Assembly: GCA_005502775.1 (NCBI GenBank)
Contig: SCNI01000013.1
Span: forward strand, 1-64,000
Source of the DNA: Microbacteriaceae bacterium 3FA27C10
Lineage (GTDB): Bacteria; Actinomycetota; Actinomycetes; Actinomycetales; Microbacteriaceae
Direction: 5' to 3'
Length of the DNA stretch: 64,000 nt
The notes under the pieces are model-generated. The model searched no databases. It worked only from the letters and a program-made list of their open reading frames with translations, and was not told the DNA's origin. Each line of letters opens with the position of its first letter. The first letter of the stretch is position 1. Position numbers and translations under genes: made by a program. Of the stretch, positions 59,217-64,000 are shown in pieces.

Positions 59217-59320
59217 TACCAGACCTCGTGTCTGGATGCAGCGCAACAGTGATTCCCCCCAATCCAGCGTTGCTGCGGCGGCACCCTTCCCCCCATTGGG
59301 TGCCGCCCCTCTCTCTTTAA
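59217..59320 (+). ncRNA. 6C RNA
   Basis: About 100 nt. A first small hairpin ccagac-ctcgt-gtctgg is followed by two stem-loops, each exposing exactly six cytosines. One is gatt-CCCCCC-aatc (inside a gcaac/gttgc-type stem). The other is ggcggcaccc/gggtgccgcc (59277-59286/59298-59307) with ttCCCCCCatt in its loop. A ctctctcttt tail ends it. Two C6 loops define the 6C RNA of actinobacteria (B11 in Mycobacterium tuberculosis). There, too, it lies beside the tad-like genes (Rv3660c), which supports the call. Confidence 0.88.
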
Positions 59321-59435
59321 GCGGTGCATTCGGCATCGCCGGTAGCTCTTCTCCACAGGGCGGCGCGGCGCCGGGTTCTCCACAGATCGGGCATCTGCCC
59401 CTCGGGCACCGGATGCCCGACCGTAGCGTCGGCGC

Positions 59436-60511
<1,076 letters not shown>

Positions 60512-60512
<1 letters not shown>

Positions 60513-61486
60513 TGCGAGGGCGCCGGCGGCCGGCCAGCGAGGAGCTCGGGGCCATCGTGGAGAAGCTCGCCGTGCTCGTCGGCGTCGGGGTTTCGCCGGA
60601 ACAGGCGTGGCGGTACCTCGCGGACACGGGGGACGAACCGGCCGCCGCGGAGGTCGTGAGCGTGCTCGATCGAGGGGCATCGGTGCCGGAAGCCGTTGCC
60701 TGGATGGCGGGAGCAGGTTCGGTGGCCGGTCTGTCTTCTCGCGCCAGTGGCTCGCGGGTGGAGCGCAGCGCGGTCGCGTCGACCCGTAGAGCCTGGGCAG
60801 TGCTCGCCACCGCCTGGGCCGTGGCGATCGAGGCCGGTGCTCCGCTCGCCCGGTGCCTCGGCGACATCGCCGACGCTCTGCGCGCGACCGGGCGGGTCGA
60901 GCGCGAGATCACGGCGGCGCTCGCGGGGCCGGCGGCCACCACCAGACTGGTCGTCGCCTTGCCGCTCGTCTCGCTCGCCGGGAGCGCACTGATGGGGCTC
61001 GACACTCTCGATGCACTCCTCGGGTCGACCGCGGGCGTCAGCTGCCTGCTGCTCGGACTCGTACTCGTCGTGCTCGGCCGGCTCTGGAGCAGGTGGCTGC
61101 TCCGCCGTGCCCGCACGACTGACCCCGTGGCCGGCGTCACGCTCGACCTGGTCGCGGTCGCGCTCTCGGGCGGCGGATCGCTCGAGGCGGCGACGGCACT
61201 GGTTCACGAGCGCTGCGTGGCCCACGGGCTCGCCGCCGAGGACGACATCCCGGCGATGCGCTCCGTGCTCGTGCTCGCCGCCCGAGCGGGTGCGCCGCCG
61301 GGCGAGCTGCTCCGTCACGAGGCCTCCCGCATCCGGCGCGACGCCGTGAGTGCGGCCACCGAGCGCGCCGCCGCCCTCGGTGTGTGGCTGATGGTGCCGC
61401 TCGGGGTGTGCATCCTGCCCGCGTTCTTCCTGCTCGCGGTGGCTCCGGTGTTGCTCGGCGTGCTCGCCTCGACGGCGTGGGGGTGA
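60512..61486 (+). CDS. Tad inner-membrane platform protein, TadB-TadC-like fusion
   Basis: A 324-aa protein from ATG 60512. Two type II secretion F-like halves are visible. The first holds WAVLATAWAVAIEAGAPLAR, CLGDIADALRATGRVEREIT and then a membrane helix (LVVALPLVSLAGSALMGLD). The second has TLDLVAVALSGGGSLEAATA, LLRHEASRIRRDAVSAATER and LMVPLGVCILPAFFLLAVA. Mycobacterial loci carry Rv3658c and Rv3657c as separate genes. Here a single 324-aa chain seems to combine both. A joined protein could still dimerise into the platform. Confidence 0.82.
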
Positions 61487-61570
61487 TCGCCCACCGCTCA
61501 CAACTCTGCCGTCGCCCGACGACAGCCCCACCCACCCACTCACTCATTCATGCTCATCGAAAGGAAACCC

Positions 61571-61813
61571 ATGTCCATTGCCCGTCCCACGCTCGTGCCG
61601 CCTCGAGACCGCCGCGATCCAGCCGGAGGGTCGGCGCTGCGCCGACTGGCCCGCGCGCTGGCAGACGAGTCCGGCGCTGCCACGGCCGAATACGCGATAG
61701 CGACGCTCGCCGCTGTCGGACTCGCGGGCCTGCTCGTCGTCGTCCTGCGCGGCGACGACGTCAGAGGCCTGCTCGTCGACCTCATCCACCGTGCGCTCAC
61801 GTCGGCAGGCTGA
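61571..61813 (+). CDS. Flp-type pilin (DUF4244)
   Basis: An 80-aa protein from ATG 61571 with gaaagga 5-6 nt upstream; ATG 61550 would add seven residues. A leader of about 35 residues precedes ESGAATAEYAIATLAAVGLA, the pilin-like hydrophobic segment with Glu at its start (TAEYA). A short C-terminus follows. It corresponds to Rv3656c, the major Flp/pilin subunit of the tad locus. A prepilin peptidase is not in the window. The 3' end overlaps the next gene by 23 bp. Confidence 0.9.
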   Translation: MSIARPTLVPPRDRRDPAGGSALRRLARALADESGAATAEYAIATLAAVGLAGLLVVVLRGDDVRGLLVDLIHRALTSAG

Positions 61814-62252
61814 GCGGTGGCCGTCGGAGCCGGCGCGATCGGCGCCGGATCGATCAGCACCACCACGATCGGCGCCGGAACGGTCGGCGTCGGCGGGCCC
61901 GTGGCGATCGGAGTCGGGGTCGGTGGCGGCGGAGTTCGCCATGATCCTGCCCGCGATCGTGCTCGTGCTCGCGGTCGGTCTCGGAGCGACGCAGCTCGGA
62001 GTCGTCCAGGTGCGACTCGCGGATGCGGCGGCCGACGCGGCGCGGATGCTCGGCCGCGGCGAAGGGTCTGGTGTCGCGTCCGCCCGCGTCTCCCAGGCGC
62101 AGCCATCCGCCACGATGGCGATTGCGCGCGAGGGCGACCTGGTCTGCGTCACCGCGTCGGCGCAGCCCTCGCTCGGGCTGCTCGGCGCGCTCTTCGCGGT
62201 CTCGGGCACTGGCTGTGCCCTCGACGATGCCGGCGGCGCGCAGTCCGGGTGA
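61791..62252 (+). CDS. TadE-like pseudopilin (Rv3655c-like)
   Basis: A 153-aa protein from GTG 61791. The N-terminal 45 residues are a repetitive Arg/Ser/Ala/Pro stretch (PDRSAPPRSAPERSASAGPW). Then ESGSVAAEFAMILPAIVLVL, with Glu-flanked pilin segment, and a soluble part with ARVSQAQPSATMAIA and two Cys (LVCVTASAQ, GCALDDAGG). It is a minor pilin-like component. It overlaps the previous gene and its stop overlaps the next ATG (TGATG). Confidence 0.85.
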   Translation: MRSRRQAERWPSEPARSAPDRSAPPRSAPERSASAGPWRSESGSVAAEFAMILPAIVLVLAVGLGATQLGVVQVRLADAAADAARMLGRGEGSGVASARVSQAQPSATMAIAREGDLVCVTASAQPSLGLLGALFAVSGTGCALDDAGGAQSG

Positions 62253-62683
62253 TGGCTGCTCGGCCTCTCGGGTCGAGACGCAGGATGCCACGGTCATGGC
62301 CGGTGTGGTGCGGCCGTGCCGCGCTCGCCGGTGAGGAGGGAAGCGGGAGCGTCGCGGGGGTGGGCGTACTGCTCGCCGTGTGCGCGGTGCTGCTCGCGCT
62401 CGCGCCACTGGGGGCCGCGGTCGCCGCCCGCCAGCGCCTCGTCGGGGCGGCCGACTCCTCGGCACTGGCTGCCGCCGATACGAGCTCGGGGCGGCGAGCG
62501 GGCTCCCCGTGCAGCATCGCCGCCGCCGTCGCTGCAGCGAACGGGGCGCATCTCGCCGCCTGCGCAGTCGACCCGGCCGGCGTCGTGACCGTCACCGTCG
62601 CGATCAGCGTGGTGGGCTGGCCGATCACGGCCGCGGCGCGCGCCGGACCTCCCCCGGGTCAGTCGACGATGGCCTCCACGTAG
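62252..62683 (+). CDS. Rv3654c-like TadE-family protein
   Basis: A 143-aa protein from ATG 62252. One membrane helix of the pilin type (EEGSGSVAGVGVLLAVCAVL, then LALAPLGAAVAARQRL) and a short domain with GAADSSALAAADTSSGRRAG and two Cys (SPCSIAAA, LAACAVDPAG). It is the last gene of the compact tad operon (tadA, fused platform, pilin, two TadE-like). Its 3' end overlaps the convergent 76-aa gene by 25 bp. Confidence 0.85.
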   Translation: MAARPLGSRRRMPRSWPVWCGRAALAGEEGSGSVAGVGVLLAVCAVLLALAPLGAAVAARQRLVGAADSSALAAADTSSGRRAGSPCSIAAAVAAANGAHLAACAVDPAGVVTVTVAISVVGWPITAAARAGPPPGQSTMAST

Positions 62684-62889
62684 CGGTACTCCACCGCGCT
62701 CGGCCGGTCGGAGTCGGCGAACTCGAGGCCGGCTGAACGCCGGTAGAGGTAGGTCTTCTGGTTCGCCGGCGCCGGGATGCTCAGTCGCGCCTGCGGTTCA
62801 CCCGCATCCGTGAAATCGGTGCGGACGGTCTTGCCTTCGAGCGGACCGTCGGCGAGCTTGGCGGTGTAGGAGGTGTTCTCCAGAGTCAT
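62659..62889 (-). CDS. Small hypothetical protein, 76 aa
   Basis: From ATG 62889 with gagaggggc about 9 nt upstream. Compact and beta-rich: TLENTSYTAKLADGPLEGKT, VRTDFTDAGEPQARLSIPAP, then YLYRRSAGLEFADSDRPSAV and EYRYVEAIVD. No signal peptide. It overlaps the 3' end of the tad operon and is divergent from topA. Function unknown. Confidence 0.65.
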   Translation of the reverse strand: MTLENTSYTAKLADGPLEGKTVRTDFTDAGEPQARLSIPAPANQKTYLYRRSAGLEFADSDRPSAVEYRYVEAIVD

Positions 62890-63112
62890 CGGTCGTGCCC
62901 CTCTCCATTGATGTGGACACCCCCATTCTGCGCCGTTACGCCGTGGGCGCAATGGGCGTCGTTTCCTCCTCGGCGAACCCGGAGATTAGGTTCCTGCAGG
63001 GATGGTGTGTGTATGGTGTGCCTGATGGACCAGCGGGTCCGTCATCGGCCGGGAGCGTGCACGGAGCGTTCCGACGCCCCTCGGCCGCGAGTGACATATA
63101 TAAGGAGAACAG

Positions 63113-64000
63113 TTGCCCGGCCAGAGAAAGCTCGTCATCGTCGAGTCCCCGACGAAGGTGAAGTCGATCGCCCAGTACCTGGGCGAGGGCTTCGACGTGA
63201 TGGCTTCCGTCGGGCACATCCGAGACCTCGTCGAGCCCAAGAATCTGCCGGCCGAGCTCAAGAAGGGGTCGCTCGGCAAGTTCTCGGTCGACGTCGAGAA
63301 TCGCTTCGAGCCCTACTACGTGGTGTCGGATGCGAAGAAGAAGACGGTCGCCGATCTCAAGAAGGCGCTCGCCGGCGCCGACGAACTCTACCTCGCCACT
63401 GATGAAGACCGCGAAGGCGAAGCCATCGCGTGGCACCTCCTGCAGGTGCTGAAGCCCAAGGTGCCGGTGCGCCGGATGGTCTTCCACGAGATCACCAAGG
63501 AGGCCATCGAGCAGGCCCGCGACAACACCCGGCAGATCGACGACGCGCTCGTCGACGCCCAGGAGACCCGCCGCATCCTCGACCGTCTCTACGGTTACGA
63601 GGTGTCGCCCGTGCTCTGGCGCAAGGTGGGCCCCGGGCTCTCCGCCGGCCGTGTGCAGTCGGCCGCGACCCGCCTGGTGGTCGACCGCGAGCGCGAACGC
63701 CTCGCGTTCACGAGTGCCAACTACTGGGACCTCACGGCCCAGCTCGCCCCCGACGCGGCCAAGCCCGAGGTCGACGCCTTCGAGGCGCGCCTCGTGCGGC
63801 TCAACGGCGAACGGGTCGCCTCCGGCCGCGACTTCGACGAGTCGGGAAAGTTGAAGAGCAAGGCCGTGGCGCTCGCCGAGCCCGCCGCCTCCGCCCTCAA
63901 GGCCGCACTCGCCGCCCCCGGCGTCGACATCACCGTCACGAGCCTCGAGTCCAAGCCCTACACCCGCAAGCCCGCCGCGCCCTTCACCACCTCGACGCTG
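63113..64000 (+). CDS. topA: DNA topoisomerase I, N-terminal part (cut by window edge)
   Basis: Starts at TTG 63113 with a strong Shine-Dalgarno aaggaga 5-6 nt upstream; no ATG or GTG alternative fits the family's start (PGQRKLVIVESPTKVKSIAQ). About 296 residues are visible. Toprim domain: VIVESPTKVKS with Glu, then DELYLATDEDREGEAIAWHL with DxDxE (DEDREGE). The gate region includes VFHEITKEAIEQA and RRILDRLYGYEVSPVLW, then GLSAGRVQSAATRLVVDRE. The active-site Tyr and C-terminal domains lie beyond the window. It relaxes negative supercoils. Confidence 0.96.
   Translation, partial: MPGQRKLVIVESPTKVKSIAQYLGEGFDVMASVGHIRDLVEPKNLPAELKKGSLGKFSVDVENRFEPYYVVSDAKKKTVADLKKALAGADELYLATDEDREGEAIAWHLLQVLKPKVPVRRMVFHEITKEAIEQARDNTRQIDDALVDAQETRRILDRLYGYEVSPVLWRKVGPGLSAGRVQSAATRLVVDRERERLAFTSANYWDLTAQLAPDAAKPEVDAFEARLVRLNGERVASGRDFDESGKLKSKAVALAEPAASALKAALAAPGVDITVTSLESKPYTRKPAAPFTTSTL

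Larger units (their letters stand above)
59029..59435. other. Intergenic region between acs and tadA containing a 6C RNA
   Basis: About 400 bases. The left part (59029-59180) holds a direct ggtcggggtgcgggt-type repetition and the acs start region. The 6C RNA with its promoter and terminator occupies 59183-59320. The right part up to ATG 59436 is probably the tadA promoter region. No gene supported. Confidence 0.6.

Noticed and set aside
63020-63112. GTG or ATG starts further upstream for topA
   Set aside because: In-frame extensions lack a Shine-Dalgarno and do not match the family's N-terminus, whereas TTG 63113 has aaggaga at good spacing.

Overview
The window is GC-rich chromosomal DNA from a Gram-positive actinobacterium, most likely family Microbacteriaceae. 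The reasons are the dominant NNG/NNC codon use, cell-wall-binding-repeat (CWB2) surface proteins, a DUF222/HNH protein, LPXTG-type and LASTG-type sorting signals, a 6C RNA beside a reduced Tad pilus locus, and a 3' block (tRNA-Pro, metallophosphoesterase, PASTA PBP, RidA, acs, tad genes, topA) that resembles the Rv3684-Rv3646c neighbourhood of mycobacteria. No rRNA, CRISPR array, transposase or integrase was seen.

Layout. (1) 1-10.4 kb: a left-pointing array of CWB2 surface proteins (one cut by the window edge, one of 1222 aa with a beta-helix-like C-terminus, one of 503 aa, one decayed remnant), an SOS-box-controlled 87-aa gene, and a DUF222/HNH protein. (2) 10.6-14.5 kb: an AraC regulator overlapping a TMEM175-type K+ channel gene, then a sortase-anchored beta-propeller protein. 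(3) 14.5-16.1 kb: two divergent copies of a three-gene cassette of 47-55-codon genes (two small ribbon-helix-helix-like proteins and a nearly invariant Cys-rich protein), each with its own palindromic intergenic sites. (4) 16.6-28.5 kb: an exopolysaccharide or capsule cluster of visibly lower GC: Wzz/BY-kinase, initiating sugar-phosphate transferase, glycosyltransferases, Wzy-type polymerase, Wzx-type flippase and two left-handed beta-helix acyltransferases. It is followed by UDP-glucose dehydrogenase, a DUF4012 protein and a small LPXTG protein.

(5) 32.7-44.2 kb: malate:quinone oxidoreductase, an integral membrane acyltransferase, two broken genes (a Fic gene and an unknown), a CbrC-type protein, a TerC operon under a yybP-ykoY (Mn2+) riboswitch, a cation-efflux-like protein, TetR-VanZ, and a histidine-kinase-like pair. 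(6) 44.2-47.0 kb: a TetR regulator with a palindromic operator, divergent from a translationally coupled LuxI/FeeM-like acyltransferase and a cysteine-free E1-like (ThiF) adenylyltransferase. (7) 47-52.7 kb: a candidate structured RNA ending in a terminator, a glyoxalase-fold protein, a methyltransferase, an SOS-box-linked Rv2578c-type radical SAM protein, thymidine kinase and small envelope proteins. (8) 52.7-64 kb: the conserved actinobacterial block, including the 6C RNA directly upstream of tadA and the 5' part of topA.

The strongest leads for something new are the duplicated 14.6-16.1 kb cassettes with diverged operators, the TetR/acyltransferase/E1-like module at 44.2-47.0 kb, and the structured RNA at 47.4-47.6 kb. 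All calls come from reading the sequence; no database search was run.
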